From contig JAKAFK010000016.1 of assembly GCA_021817985.1 (NCBI GenBank), forward strand, positions 1-54,204: 54,204 nucleotides of DNA, written 5' to 3'. Under the pieces are notes generated by a model. It ran no database searches and was not told where the DNA came from. It worked only from the letters and a program-made list of their open reading frames with translations. The translations under genes were made by a program, and so were the position numbers. This document shows positions 8,395 to 16,119 of this stretch, one piece after another. The DNA comes from Pseudomonadota bacterium. GTDB taxonomy: Bacteria; Pseudomonadota; Gammaproteobacteria; Burkholderiales; JAKAFK01. Each line of letters starts with the position of its first letter. The first letter of the stretch is position 1.

Positions 8395-9303
8395 TCATGC
8401 GCGCGCCCCTTGGAAGGCGCGCTGAAAGAGCCTCGGCAACGTGCCCCATTTGCGCCTCCTCCTGCTGTTCAAGTGATGCGCGGTTTCGGATACGAGGGCA
8501 CTGATGAGCTCCATATCCGCGTCCGACTGCAGATCCGCGACGCTGCCCTTCTGGCCGGTCATGACAATGCCGATGCCGTCGCCCGCGCGCTCGACGGTGG
8601 CTTCGGCACCGCAGTGGCGGCAGAAGACATGGTCACCGGTCCGGTGCTGGCGGCGCACGACGATGATCGGGCCGCACATCGGACACTCTTGGAGCGGGAT
8701 CCCGGGCTCGCTGTGCCCCACGACCGTGTCGAGCGCACCCGCCTCGCCGAGTTCCAAGAACAACGTGCCGAGGGTGGTATCGAATTGCGTGCCGAGGTTG
8801 TCCTTGATGATGCCCAGCGCTTGGGCTATGGGCATGCCGCGGCGGTACGGACGCGTGCTGGTCATGGCGTCGAACGCATCGCAGATGCCGACGATGCGCG
8901 CTTCAAAGGGAATAGACAACCCGGCGAGCCCGTGCGGGTAGCCGTTTCCGTCAGGGGTCTCGTGATGGGACATCACCGCTGCACGGGCCAGATCGGCCAG
9001 CGGGTGCTGCGACAGCAAGCGGCTCCCGATTTCCGGATGGGTCTTGACGAGCGCGTATTCCTCTTCGGTCAGCCGATCCGGCTTGTTGAGGATCGCATCC
9101 GGCACGCCCACCTTCCCGAGGTCGTGCAGGAACCCGCCGAGAGCGATTCGCGCGACGTCGGCGGCAGGACATCCATGCTTCGCAGCCAGGAGGCGGCTGA
9201 ACTGAGCCACGCGCCAGAGATGGCCGCCGGTGTAAGGGTCGCGAGCCTCGACGAGCGAGGCGAGGACGTAGAGACTCCTGAGCAGTTCCTCGATGTAGTC
9301 CAT
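8395..9303 (-). CDS. HD-GYP domain protein with C-terminal zinc ribbon
   Basis: The 302-residue protein has an HD-GYP phosphodiesterase domain at about residues 15-195: metal residues H60-D61 in FLHDLGKVG, then HHETPDGNGYP at 113-123 with the GYP signature intact. Such domains break c-di-GMP to GMP (or pGpG). After the catalytic domain there is a zinc-ribbon-like segment with two C-x2-C pairs (C207/C210 and C228/C231). No receiver or membrane domain precedes the HD domain, so input probably comes from the C-terminal part or from a partner. The ATG at 9303 has GAGGGG upstream. Together with the cyclase at 30.8 kb it shows that the organism uses c-di-GMP signalling. Confidence 0.88.
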   Translation of the reverse strand: MDYIEELLRSLYVLASLVEARDPYTGGHLWRVAQFSRLLAAKHGCPAADVARIALGGFLHDLGKVGVPDAILNKPDRLTEEEYALVKTHPEIGSRLLSQHPLADLARAAVMSHHETPDGNGYPHGLAGLSIPFEARIVGICDAFDAMTSTRPYRRGMPIAQALGIIKDNLGTQFDTTLGTLFLELGEAGALDTVVGHSEPGIPLQECPMCGPIIVVRRQHRTGDHVFCRHCGAEATVERAGDGIGIVMTGQKGSVADLQSDADMELISALVSETAHHLNSRRRRKWGTLPRLFQRAFQGARA

Positions 9304-9387
9304 GGCTACCCCTCGCCCTTTTCGTCGACTCGTCGATCGCGAACGCTTAAGCCTTGTCGCGGAGGGAAGCGCGGCGCGATGCCGTTG

Positions 9388-9770
9388 TTATAGGATGACG
9401 CCGGTGATCGGCCAAGATCCGTCCTTGAAGACTTGGCCCCGATGCCCACCACAGCGAGCGGGTAGTTGTTCGATGCCGCGCACGAAGCGCTTGACGTGCA
9501 TCGTGGCGCCGACATACCCGGAAGAGGGATCGGAAAAGTCCGGCCCACCGATTCCGCTGTCAAACTCGAGGCTTGAGAGCCGCGGCGCGAGGCCATGCGC
9601 GAGGCGCGCGCACCGGTCGTGGCGCATCTCGCCGCTGAGGGCGGTGATGAAGGGGTGCGCGCGCTCTTGCCGGAGCAGTTCCACGTGGGACCGGATGCAA
9701 GGCCCCTGCGCCGCAACCGAGAATCGTCCATCGCGCCCGCTGCCCGTCGAATCAGGGTTCGTCTGTTCAT
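9388..9770 (-). pseudogene. Small unrecognised gene, apparently frameshifted at its start
   Basis: The frame ending at 9388 reads as real protein for about 100 residues (ELLRQERAHPFITALSGEM ... GYVGATMHVKRFVRGIEQL), with high GC at third codon positions, but it has no start with a ribosome site; only a bare GTG at 9684 is available. The one good start in the area, ATG 9770 with GGAGG seven bases upstream, is in a different frame, and the sensible frame stays open right back to that ATG. One base gained or lost just after the start codon would join them. So this is either a recently broken gene, a base-calling error or programmed frameshifting. The product family is not recognised. Confidence 0.4.
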
Positions 9771-9878
9771 GGTAGTGCCTCCATGACCCCTAATTCGCAC
9801 GCAAACACCAACCGGTTACACGGGAGGACCTGAAAGATGCAGGGTCCGGCGGGACTCGAGCCTACGCGGAGGGATGCA

Positions 9879-10520
9879 TCACCACCGCAACAGCCGTTCC
9901 CCGAGCAACGCGCCGATGCCGGTCGGAATCAGGATTCCGAGCAGATACCAGCATCCGACGAAGGGCAGCCCCAGTTCCGGGCAGTGCAAGCAGTAGACCA
10001 CGGCGCCGACGGCGCCGGACAGGAATCCCGCGGCCCCGCCGGCCAGTCGCAATCTTGTGGGCGCCAAGCCCTTCATCGCCCACACGACGCCCACGAACAC
10101 CGGTGCGGAAAGCATGGCGATAAGGAACGGGCATACCTTCCAGGTCTGACCGAAAAACGCCTCCACGCGCTCTGCCGGCGTCGACGTGACCAATACGAGG
10201 ATGCCGCCCGCCCACATCGCCAGCACCGGAACCGCCAACGCAATGGGCAATCGCCCGAGGCCAACCCCGGGCCGCGCGAGCCGCCGGGCCACCAGCAGGC
10301 TGATACCGGCGAGCGTCGTCACGAACACGACTTTCGCCCAGAAGTTGGGCAGCCGAGTGTATGCGGCAAGCGCCGGATTCAGACCAAGCACCCCCACCAT
10401 CAACAGCGCCGCGCACAGCGCACCCACTCCGATGGCCAATGCGAAGCGGCGTGTCCCCATATCGGCTTGCACAGGGCCTGTGTCACGGGCAAGCAATTCA
10501 ACGAAGTCATCGGTCTTCAT
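9879..10520 (-). CDS. nrsF: NrsF-type membrane anti-sigma factor (DUF1109)
   Basis: The 213-residue protein has about six membrane helices after a short polar N-terminus ([17 protein letters not shown]), which is the NrsF/DUF1109 pattern; that family opens with a similar T-x2-L/F-x2-L-L-A segment. NrsF proteins hold a partner ECF sigma factor at the membrane until an envelope, redox or metal signal releases it. The C-terminal half keeps cysteines in the loop [18 protein letters not shown], which in related proteins are linked to sensing. It overlaps the sigma gene by four bases (ATGA), so the two are co-translated. Confidence 0.88.
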   Translation of the reverse strand: MKTDDFVELLARDTGPVQADMGTRRFALAIGVGALCAALLMVGVLGLNPALAAYTRLPNFWAKVVFVTTLAGISLLVARRLARPGVGLGRLPIALAVPVLAMWAGGILVLVTSTPAERVEAFFGQTWKVCPFLIAMLSAPVFVGVVWAMKGLAPTRLRLAGGAAGFLSGAVGAVVYCLHCPELGLPFVGCWYLLGILIPTGIGALLGERLLRW

Positions 10521-11095
10521 GCTTCAGTCCTGATCTTTGCGGCAAGCGCCTTTAGTCCACGGTGAATTCCCACCTTGATGGCCGATTCGGACATCCCGGT
10601 CAGTTCTGCGGTCTCCGCCACCGATCGCCCCTCCAGTTTCACGTGGACGATGGGCAGGCGTTGCCGGTCGGGAAGTCCATCAAGCAGTTTGGTGAGGTCT
10701 CGCCGCGCCTCCGCCGCATCGCCATCCGCGGAGGAAAAGAGATTTTGATCGTCGTCCAGAGGGTCCGTCAGCATTTCCCGGCAAGCGCGTCGGCGCAGGA
10801 GATCCACGAGCTTGAACTTCGCGATGGCATAGACCCATGCCGTCAACGGTTGTTGCACGTCATAGGTGTGCCGCTGATTATGAACCGCAAGAAGGGTCTC
10901 CTGCACAAGGTCTTCCACCTCGTCCGGCAGCCCGCCGAGGCGTTTCCTCAAATAGGCGCGCAAGTGCCTGCTCAACTCCTGGAGAAACGACTGGTAGGCG
11001 TGAGCATCGCCCGCGAGCGCGAGAACGAAAAGTCCCCTCAGGCGCCCCTCGCCCGCGCTCAGCCGTTCGTGGTGATCTAATCGCTGCATCAGCAT
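10517..11095 (-). CDS. ECF-type RNA polymerase sigma factor
   Basis: The protein of about 192 residues has sigma region 2 ([15 protein letters not shown] and the [17 protein letters not shown] helix) and region 4 ([44 protein letters not shown], given here in two parts: the LPDRQR helix and the [12 protein letters not shown] recognition helix). I place the start at ATG 11095, or two codons later at 11089; the frame is open to 11308 but that extension has no sigma homology. No strong ribosome site is seen at either ATG. The gene is paired with nrsF, giving a SigF/NrsF-like regulatory pair. The divergent small genes on the plus strand are candidate targets. Confidence 0.88.
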   Translation of the reverse strand: MLMQRLDHHERLSAGEGRLRGLFVLALAGDAHAYQSFLQELSRHLRAYLRKRLGGLPDEVEDLVQETLLAVHNQRHTYDVQQPLTAWVYAIAKFKLVDLLRRRACREMLTDPLDDDQNLFSSADGDAAEARRDLTKLLDGLPDRQRLPIVHVKLEGRSVAETAELTGMSESAIKVGIHRGLKALAAKIRTEA

Positions 11096-11253
11096 TCTTG
11101 GTTGTCGTGGACAGAGAGTATGGATGAACCGCAGTCGAACACGATTATGCACGACGCTGTAACCAATTCCCATCATCAGACGAATTAGGGCACAGACGCG
11201 CCGAATATTCGACAAGGACAAACCGTCCGCGGTGCGGAACATGGAGACAGAAG

Positions 11254-11526
11254 ATGCTGCAAGCAGTCGGAGCGGCCAGAATTGCCGACGGGTTTTGCCC
11301 CGGACCATCGGCCGCTGCCCTCGAGGCGCGCCTCAATCGCTACCAGGAACAGTTGGCGGGCTGGTGCGACTGCCCAAGCGGAAGGACGCCCGAGGGAAAG
11401 GCAAGAATTCAGACGCTTCGGCACAAAGCTCATGCCGTCAAGGCCCAGTTGGAGCGGATCTCCGTGCATAAGGGAGCCCCTCCCTCATCCTCGGTCCGAA
11501 CAAACGGAGCTGCAAACACGCAATGA
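11254..11526 (+). CDS. Small conserved-type cytosolic protein of unknown function
   Basis: This 90-residue protein has an amphipathic helical core: [18 protein letters not shown], then a [19 protein letters not shown] segment and a final helix. The order R-Y-Q-x-Q-L-x-x-W ... C-P-S-x-R-T-P-E-G-K-A-K-I resembles small uncharacterised proteins I know from Burkholderia and relatives, so it is probably a real gene. GGAGACAGAAG precedes the ATG and could be its ribosome site. It is divergent from the sigma-nrsF pair, with about 160 bases between them. Function unknown. Confidence 0.6.
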   Translation: MLQAVGAARIADGFCPGPSAAALEARLNRYQEQLAGWCDCPSGRTPEGKARIQTLRHKAHAVKAQLERISVHKGAPPSSSVRTNGAANTQ

Positions 11527-11710
11527 ACCGCCACCGGCGCCACAGTGTCGCCGGGAACGCCCGTCGGCGGCGTTCTGGACACCTTTGCGTGACACCGCCG
11601 ACGACCTGCCGCGCCGCCCTCGGGAAGCCCCGGGCCCTCATTGGGACAGGCGCCAGTTAGAGAATGATTTGTTTTTCCCGTTGTTCAACCCACCAAGAAG
11701 GAGTAAGCAA

Positions 11711-11947
11711 ATGAAAAGGCTAGTGATTGCACTATTGGCAGGAAGCATTTCCCTCATGGCGGCCGCCGCCCACGCCAGCGCCATGAAGAACGAAGGCATG
11801 GCGATGACGCACGCCTCGATGCAAAAAAAAGGCATGCACCACGAGGGCATGAAGAAGTCTTTGAAGAAACATATGATGAAGCGGCATGCGATGCGCATGG
11901 GCACGATGAAAAAGAACGACATGCGTCGGGGTGCAATGGCGAAGTGA
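11711..11947 (+). CDS. Met/His-rich exported peptide (pentapeptide MXKDX-repeat type)
   Basis: The 78-residue product has a signal peptide (MKRLVIALLAGSISLMAAAA, cleaved after HASA) and a mature part of about 54 residues holding 13 methionines and five histidines, many in K-x-M / M-K-K units. This is the composition of the pentapeptide MXKDX repeat family of small exported proteins. AAGGAG lies at the right distance before the ATG. Met/His-rich periplasmic peptides often bind copper(I) or silver; here that is inferred from composition only. No cysteines are present. The nearby sigma factor / NrsF pair is a likely regulator. Confidence 0.8.
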   Translation: MKRLVIALLAGSISLMAAAAHASAMKNEGMAMTHASMQKKGMHHEGMKKSLKKHMMKRHAMRMGTMKKNDMRRGAMAK

Positions 11948-11955
11948 TTTCGCCC

Positions 11956-11979
11956 GCCGGCGCGGCATCGCGCGCCGGC
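11956..11979 (+). terminator. GC-rich hairpin after the Met-rich peptide gene
   Basis: GCCGGCGCG (11956-11964) and CGCGCCGGC (11971-11979) form a perfect 9-bp stem with a six-base loop, nine bases after the stop codon. No T-run follows, so intrinsic termination is possible but unproven. Confidence 0.5.
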
Positions 11980-12078
11980 ACACCGCCGGGCTCGCGGGCG
12001 CCCTGTCTTGCGCCCGGCCCGCCGTCTCTCGCTGTCCGGGTTGAAAAACGCCCGCAAAGCCACCCGACCCCAGGCTGC

Positions 12079-12107
12079 TTGGTGTATAATCAATATGTTT
12101 ATTATAA
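12079..12107 (+). promoter_or_regulatory. AT-rich promoter region before the TAXI gene
   Basis: A short AT-rich island stands out in GC-rich DNA. TTGGTG (12079-12084) is followed after 17 bases by TTATAA (12102-12107); a second good -10 (TATAAT, 12085-12090) lies inside. The leader to the TAXI-type gene would be about 170 bases. Confidence 0.45.
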
Positions 12108-12287
12108 ATAACACGTTAGCCATCACCTAAGGCGTGGCGAGACGTGAGCGGTCGCCCCTGGGGAAGCACGCCCCCAGTTCGACCGGCATCGACATGTTAC
12201 GCGAGCCGTCGCGTCAGAGCTTCAGCAAACGCCGGGAGGCCATAATGCAATCCCGGATGGGTCCTGGCCAAAGTGCGGGCTTAAATC

Positions 12288-13649
12288 ATGGGAAGGTTCA
12301 GCAGGGGGCTCAGGCAGCGATGGAGGGCACTGACCGAGATGATCGGATCGGGGCTCGCTGCAAGCCTTATCGCCATCCTCGCGGCCAGCGCATTGGCCGT
12401 CGGCGTCTCGCTTTGGTTCATCCACGCCGCCCCGCCTTCGACCGTGACCATCACGAGCGGTCCGGCAGGCAGCATCTTCCAGCGAATTGCCGAGCGATAT
12501 CAGAAGGTGCTCGCCCGCAGCGGCATCCGGCTCAAGATCCTGACTTCGCAGGGCTCGCTGGAAAATCTCACCCGCCTGAATGACCCACGCTTCCGCGTGG
12601 ATATCGGGTTCGTGCAGACAGGCCTTGCCGCCGGCATGAACGTGGATCGACTGGTCTCTCTCGGCAGCATTGCCTATGAGCCCCTGCTCGTGTTCTACCG
12701 GGGTGCTCCCGCGGTGAGCGATCTTTCCGATCTCAAGGGCCGCCGCATCGCGGTGGGTCCGGTGGGAAGCGGCACGCGGACGCTTGCGCTGGAGATCCTC
12801 AAGCTGAACGGCATCGCGCCGGGCGGCACGACGCAGCTTCTCGCGCTCGACGGCCGGGCAGCCGCCGACGCCCTGATCCAAGGACGCATCGACTGCGCGT
12901 TTCTAATGGGAGAATCGGCCTCGCCCGCGATCTTGCGCGAGCTTCTGCATTCGCCCGGCATCGATCTCATGGACTTCCGCCAAGCGGACGCCTACACGCG
13001 CCGGTTCGATTATCTCAATAAGCTCGTGCTGCCGATGGGCGTCATCGACTTCGGCAAAAATATCCCCTCCCACGACATTCATCTCATCGCGCCCACGGTC
13101 GAACTGGTGGCGAGGGCGGGGCTGCACCCTGCGCTCTCGGACCTTCTGATCGATGCGGCCAGGCAGGTGAATGGCCGCGCCACGCTGCTCCAGCGCCGGG
13201 GAGAGTTCCCAGCACCCCTGGGCGACGAGTTCCGCATCAGCAGCGATGCGCTCCGCTATTACAAATCCGGCAAGAGCTTTCTCTACAGCGCCCTCCCGTT
13301 CTGGGTGGCAAGCCTTGTGGATCGCGTCCTGGCCGTGTTCCTACCGATACTCGTTCTGCTGATCCCGAGCTTCAAGATTCTTCCCGCACTGTATGCGTGG
13401 CGCATCAAGTATCGGATCTATCACTGGTACGGCGCGTTGCTGGACCTGGAACGCGACCTCCACGCCGGTGCCACGCCGCGCGAAGCGCTGCTCAGGCGAC
13501 TGGACACCATTGAGGAGGCGGTCAACCGGATGAAAATCCCGGTCGCCTTCGCGGATCAGCTCTATGTGTTGCGCGACAACATTCGTTTCGTCCGCGAGCG
13601 CATCGCAGAAGCGGCGAACATGGGGCCTCAAGCCGCCGAGGCCGGATAG
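12288..13649 (+). CDS. TAXI-family binding protein fused to a membrane domain
   Basis: Residues about 20-42 form a membrane anchor. A periplasmic TAXI-type solute-binding domain follows (TVTITSGPAGSIFQRIAERY, then VDIGFVQTGLAAGMN and YEPLLVFYRG), as in TRAP transporters of the TAXI class. After residue 340 there is a second membrane segment (VLAVFLPILVLLIPSF) and a cytoplasmic helical tail of about 90 residues. This binding-domain plus membrane-plus-tail layout is seen in proteins that act without a TRAP permease, and no permease gene lies nearby, so the protein may be a sensor or a scaffold rather than a transporter part. The ligand is unknown; related TAXI proteins bind small organic acids such as glutamate. 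Confidence 0.8.
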   Translation: MGRFSRGLRQRWRALTEMIGSGLAASLIAILAASALAVGVSLWFIHAAPPSTVTITSGPAGSIFQRIAERYQKVLARSGIRLKILTSQGSLENLTRLNDPRFRVDIGFVQTGLAAGMNVDRLVSLGSIAYEPLLVFYRGAPAVSDLSDLKGRRIAVGPVGSGTRTLALEILKLNGIAPGGTTQLLALDGRAAADALIQGRIDCAFLMGESASPAILRELLHSPGIDLMDFRQADAYTRRFDYLNKLVLPMGVIDFGKNIPSHDIHLIAPTVELVARAGLHPALSDLLIDAARQVNGRATLLQRRGEFPAPLGDEFRISSDALRYYKSGKSFLYSALPFWVASLVDRVLAVFLPILVLLIPSFKILPALYAWRIKYRIYHWYGALLDLERDLHAGATPREALLRRLDTIEEAVNRMKIPVAFADQLYVLRDNIRFVRERIAEAANMGPQAAEAG

Positions 13650-13681
13650 TCCCCTCGAAGGCGGCAAGAAGGGCCTGGCCC

Positions 13682-14212
13682 ATGGGACCGTACGAGATGG
13701 CAAGTCATGTGGAATCGGTGCTGGGCACGGACGAGGAGATTCGCTACCGCGCGAAGATCGCGCCCGCCTCGTATGGGTCCCAATGGATCGTCGCCGCCGT
13801 CTTTGTGATCTGGGGCACTTCGGGTGCGATCGTCGCCGCATTCGGTGCCCAGGAGAGGCTGACCTTCTTGGGCCTCGCCCTGCTGGCCCTCGGTGCCATC
13901 TACAGCCTGCCGCCCATCGTGGCGATGCGCTCGACCGAGTTGGTCATCACGAACCGGCGCGTCATCGCAAAATTCGGTCTCATCCGCCGCACGATCATCG
14001 AAATGAGTCTCGCCCGGATCGAGAGCCTGCGCGTCGAGCAAAGCCTGCTCGGACGCCTGCTGAATTTTGGCGATATCGTCCTCATCGGCACAGACGGCGC
14101 CCGAGAGCGCATCTCGCGCATTGCGCGCCCCTTGGCGTTCCGCCGAAGCTACGAGGACATCGTCACCCGCATGGAGGCAAGGGAAGGTCAAGAGGACCGG
14201 CGCGGCCCCTAG
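13682..14212 (+). CDS. Membrane protein with bacterial PH (bPH2) domain
   Basis: The 176-residue protein has two closely spaced membrane helices at about residues 38-82 and then a bPH2-like domain (STELVITNRRVIAKFGLIRRT ... IESLRVEQSLLGRLLNFGDIVLIGTDG in separate strands). The TELVITNRRVI and G-R-(L)-L-N-F-G-D-(I)-x-(V/I) pieces are typical of the YdbT/YdbS-type PH domain family. Function is unknown in general; membrane or stress roles are proposed. It lies 32 bases after the TAXI gene on the same strand and overlaps the end of the convergent YedK gene by four bases. Confidence 0.8.
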   Translation: MGPYEMASHVESVLGTDEEIRYRAKIAPASYGSQWIVAAVFVIWGTSGAIVAAFGAQERLTFLGLALLALGAIYSLPPIVAMRSTELVITNRRVIAKFGLIRRTIIEMSLARIESLRVEQSLLGRLLNFGDIVLIGTDGARERISRIARPLAFRRSYEDIVTRMEAREGQEDRRGP

Positions 14213-14907
14213 AGGGGGTCCTGGCCCGCCGTGCGCGTTCCCTGCACGAGAATCTCGCCGATCAGCCCGGGGGCGTCCGCCTTGGGGTTGTTGACGCGCG
14301 GGGAGACGGGATATCGCCGCATCGCCTCGCTTGGAAACGGCGCAAGCAACGACCGCACACTCTGCACATCGGCCTTCGCGTCGAGCCACATCGCATGGCC
14401 CGCCGGCGGCACAATCACCGGCATGCGGTCATGCACGGGCGACAGCAGGTCGTTGGCCTGCGTCACCACGATCGTGAAAGACTCGATGACTGCCTTATCC
14501 GGGCCTTCCCAATGTTCCCACAGCCCGGCCATCGCGAAAGGTTCGCCGGTCTTGAGGCCGATATAATAGGGCTGCTTGAAACCGGCGGTCAGCTTCCACT
14601 CGTAGAAGCCGTCTGCCGGAACAAGGCAGCGCTGGTGGCGAAAGGCCGAACGGAAGGCCGGCTTCTTCTCGACCGTCTCGGCGCGCGCGTTGATCATGCT
14701 GTAGCCGGTCTTCGCTTCCTTGGCCCAGTGCGGGACCAGCCCCCAGACGAGCCAAGCGAGTTCCGGCCCCCTGGCGCCCAACCGGATGACCGGCACAACC
14801 TGCGAGGGTGCAATATTGTAGCGCGCGAATCCGGTCGGCCAGCCACCGATACCGAACACCTTTTCCAGCACCGCAGGGGCGCTGACAAGCGTATAGCGAC
14901 CGCACAT
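14209..14907 (-). CDS. SOS-response-associated peptidase / abasic-site protein (YedK, HMCES family)
   Basis: The 232-residue protein begins MCGRYTL, so Cys2 becomes N-terminal after Met removal; this cysteine forms a thiazolidine crosslink to abasic sites in single-stranded DNA. The other family signatures are present: NARAET near residue 75, CLVPADGFYEW near 93, and HDRMPVI with the catalytic histidine near 158. It protects abasic sites during replication. It is convergent with the PH-domain gene and is otherwise alone. Confidence 0.92.
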   Translation of the reverse strand: MCGRYTLVSAPAVLEKVFGIGGWPTGFARYNIAPSQVVPVIRLGARGPELAWLVWGLVPHWAKEAKTGYSMINARAETVEKKPAFRSAFRHQRCLVPADGFYEWKLTAGFKQPYYIGLKTGEPFAMAGLWEHWEGPDKAVIESFTIVVTQANDLLSPVHDRMPVIVPPAGHAMWLDAKADVQSVRSLLAPFPSEAMRRYPVSPRVNNPKADAPGLIGEILVQGTRTAGQDPL

Positions 14908-15220
14908 GGCTGGCCTCTATCCTGTGACGCGGAGGGTCGCCAAAGGCACCTCGCGTGGACATCGGACGGTTGCATCGGATGGCGCCACGCGGAATGCCCG
15001 ACGCTCGGTCGGGTGAGCCCCTCAATTCTTGCGGCTCACCCGCCACAACCCAACCGTCCTCGACTCCTCTTTAAGTCTAGACGCGCGAAGACGCGGTTTG
15101 CGAGCCCGTCGAGCCCAGACGGCGGAAGGCGGGATGGCTGCGGGCGTGCCGATCAAGCCTCGCGCGCGGCCATCGGCGCAGTCGTCCGCCCGCCACGAAG
15201 CCACCTGTTCGGTTGGAGCG
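14908..15220. other. Intergenic stretch, nothing recognised
   Basis: About 310 GC-rich bases between the start of the YedK-type gene and the end of the transport array at 15221. Neither a gene nor a clear terminator was recognised; a promoter for the YedK-type gene should lie near 14910-14960. Confidence 0.4.
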
Positions 15221-15388
15221 TTAGCGCGTCGCGAGCCAGCTTATCCCGGCAAGGACCACGACAGGCACCGCAAAGGCGGCATCCCGCGCATGGCCCGTGT
15301 GCACCAGCAGCCCCTCAAGGGCGAGCACCACCGCGACGATGGCGACATTCGCGCGGTCGCCGAACAAGGTCTTGAACAAGGCTTTCAT
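15221..15388 (-). CDS. 55-residue membrane peptide at the end of the transport array
   Basis: The 55-residue product (MKALFKTLFGDRANVAIVAV...) has a short basic/amphipathic start and two hydrophobic stretches, at about residues 14-28 and 37-52. Its ATG overlaps the stop of the COG4280-type gene by four bases (ATGA), which argues strongly for a real, co-translated gene. It is the last gene of the array. A role as a small subunit or regulator of the COG4280-type protein or of the ABC transporter is inferred from position only. The family is not recognised. Confidence 0.7.
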   Translation of the reverse strand: MKALFKTLFGDRANVAIVAVVLALEGLLVHTGHARDAAFAVPVVVLAGISWLATR

Positions 15389-16119
15389 GATGCCCCCTCC
15401 TCGGCGGCGGCGCGGCGCATACGCAACAGGGCTGCGACGCCCAACCCGGCCAGGAGGTAGAAGGCCACGAGCAGCGGCAGGCTCCAGTCCCCCGAGGGCC
15501 AGGCGGCGTCCCCGGCCAACGCCTCCAGGGTCCAGAACGTCCCGAAGGACACGATCATGGCGCCGACGCCAAACTTGATCGCGTTCTCCGGCACGCGGCG
15601 CAGCGGTGCCCGCGCCAGCAGGCCCGCGAGTGCCACCAAGGCGCACGCGAGCAGCGCCGCACTGGTCGCCACGAGAGGATGGCCGCTCTTGAGCCCCAGG
15701 GCCACGACGATCAGCCAGACCTCCAGGCCTTCCAGCAACACCCCCTTGAAGGCGATCAACCACGCGGCGCGACGGTCGCCGGCTGCCAGCCTGTGGCGGG
15801 TTTCGGCGAATTCCGCGTCCTCGTCGTGCAGGGCCTTGAGGCCGGCCGCCCTGGCAATGGCCTTAGCGAGCCAACGCACCCCGAACAGCAGCAGGAACAC
15901 CCCGATGATGAACTGCAGGCCGTGCATCTCGAGGCCCAGCCGCAGCACGCCGCCGGTCGCTACCGTCATCACGGCCAGCACGCCCAATGCCGCCGCGGCG
16001 GCGCCCGCCGCGCGCCCCCAGCCAATCGTCAGGCTCACCGCCAGTACAATCGTGAACGCCTCGACCCACTCCACCGTGGCGGTCAGGAAGGTGGCCAGAA
16101 ATATGCCCCAGTCAGACAT
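15385..16119 (-). CDS. COG4280-type multispanning membrane protein with two E-x2-E motifs
   Basis: The 244-residue protein has six to seven membrane helices. It has a striking internal repeat of glutamate motifs: VEWVEAFTIVLA (E17/E20) in helix 1 and LLEGLEVWLIVVALG (E130/E133) in the first helix after the central loop. These resemble the R-E-G-L-E motifs of FTR1-type iron permeases in sequence and in twofold arrangement, although the arginine is missing. The family matches the uncharacterised COG4280 membrane proteins. The start at 16119 lies inside the end of the ATPase gene (8-base overlap) and the end overlaps the 55-residue gene. An ion-permease or accessory role in this uptake system is inferred. 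Confidence 0.75.
   Translation of the reverse strand: MSDWGIFLATFLTATVEWVEAFTIVLAVSLTIGWGRAAGAAAAALGVLAVMTVATGGVLRLGLEMHGLQFIIGVFLLLFGVRWLAKAIARAAGLKALHDEDAEFAETRHRLAAGDRRAAWLIAFKGVLLEGLEVWLIVVALGLKSGHPLVATSAALLACALVALAGLLARAPLRRVPENAIKFGVGAMIVSFGTFWTLEALAGDAAWPSGDWSLPLLVAFYLLAGLGVAALLRMRRAAAEEGAS

Noticed and set aside
9838-9866. Possible tRNA 3'-end fragment (GGCTCGAGTCC followed by a CCCGCCGGACCC-like end on the minus strand)
   Set aside because: Only a T-loop-like piece is present, with no 5' half and no CCA; the resemblance can arise by chance.
13564-15375. Plus-strand frame of about 600 codons
   Set aside because: It overlaps the bPH2 gene in another frame and is antisense to the YedK-type gene; the translation is low-complexity and arginine-rich.
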